In this document: positions 15,911 through 15,955 of the stretch, in pieces
Numbering within the stretch: the stretch's first letter is position 1
How the letters are laid out: every line of letters begins with the position of its first letter
The notes under the pieces: generated by a model
The model's database searches: none
The model's input: the letters and a program-made list of their open reading frames with translations, nothing else
What the model was told of the DNA's origin: nothing
Assembly: GCA_947588325.1 (NCBI GenBank)
Contig: CANPYH010000020.1
Coordinates: 1 to 15,955, forward strand
Origin: an uncultured Clostridia bacterium
GTDB taxonomy: Bacteria > Bacillota > Clostridia > Christensenellales > Pumilibacteraceae
DNA: 15,955 bases
Direction of reading: 5' to 3'
Translations under genes and position numbers: made by a program

Positions 15911-15955
15911 CTTGTTACTCGGTTAGTAATGTTACTTTCGAAGTGTTTGCCTTCG

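Overview
The window reads as chromosomal DNA of a Bacillota/Clostridia-type bacterium, probably an uncultured gut lineage. This is inferred from AAGGAGG-type ribosome sites, a PhoR-like kinase, BspA-type leucine-rich-repeat (LRR_5) surface proteins, a giant membrane-anchored repeat protein and a CCCCTCAGTCACGGC-type intergenic hairpin. I cannot fix the species from sequence alone. All six supported genes lie on the + strand.

Layout: (1) 2-1183, the 3' part of a membrane sensor histidine kinase cut by the window edge, ending at a clear terminator (1213-1248). (2) 1383-2429, a Fic-domain protein with its own near-consensus promoter, a perfect Shine-Dalgarno and a downstream terminator. (3) 2627-3541, a complete tyrosine recombinase with all catalytic residues. 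(4) 3542-3868, a 327-base gene-free stretch built like a DNA-inversion switch. (5) 3869-10888, a 2339-residue surface protein, followed after 2 bases by 10891-12540, a membrane protein with acidic repeats; the pair look like one operon. (6) 12541-12871, a gene-free stretch with hairpins and a promoter. (7) 12872-15688, a 938-residue LRR_5 lipoprotein, then a terminator and a 24-bp perfect hairpin near the right edge.

The most interesting feature is the switch at 3593-3803. Two 21-bp elements, 20/21 identical when one is reverse-complemented, flank 169 bp directly between the recombinase gene and the giant surface-protein operon. The asymmetric centres (AGC in the left element, GCT in the right) put the two elements in inverted orientation, which favours inversion over deletion. 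The strongest promoter-like element inside (TTGACA, 17 bp, TAAATT) currently points left, away from the surface gene. That same leftward 70-base stretch aligns without gaps (51/70 identical by hand) with the region upstream of the lipoprotein gene at 12743-12812, where it points toward the gene. I therefore infer a phase-variable promoter, caught here in the OFF orientation: the adjacent recombinase would flip it to turn on the giant surface protein and its partner, while the lipoprotein gene keeps a fixed copy of the same promoter type. No experimental or database evidence was available; inversion and orientation are predictions.
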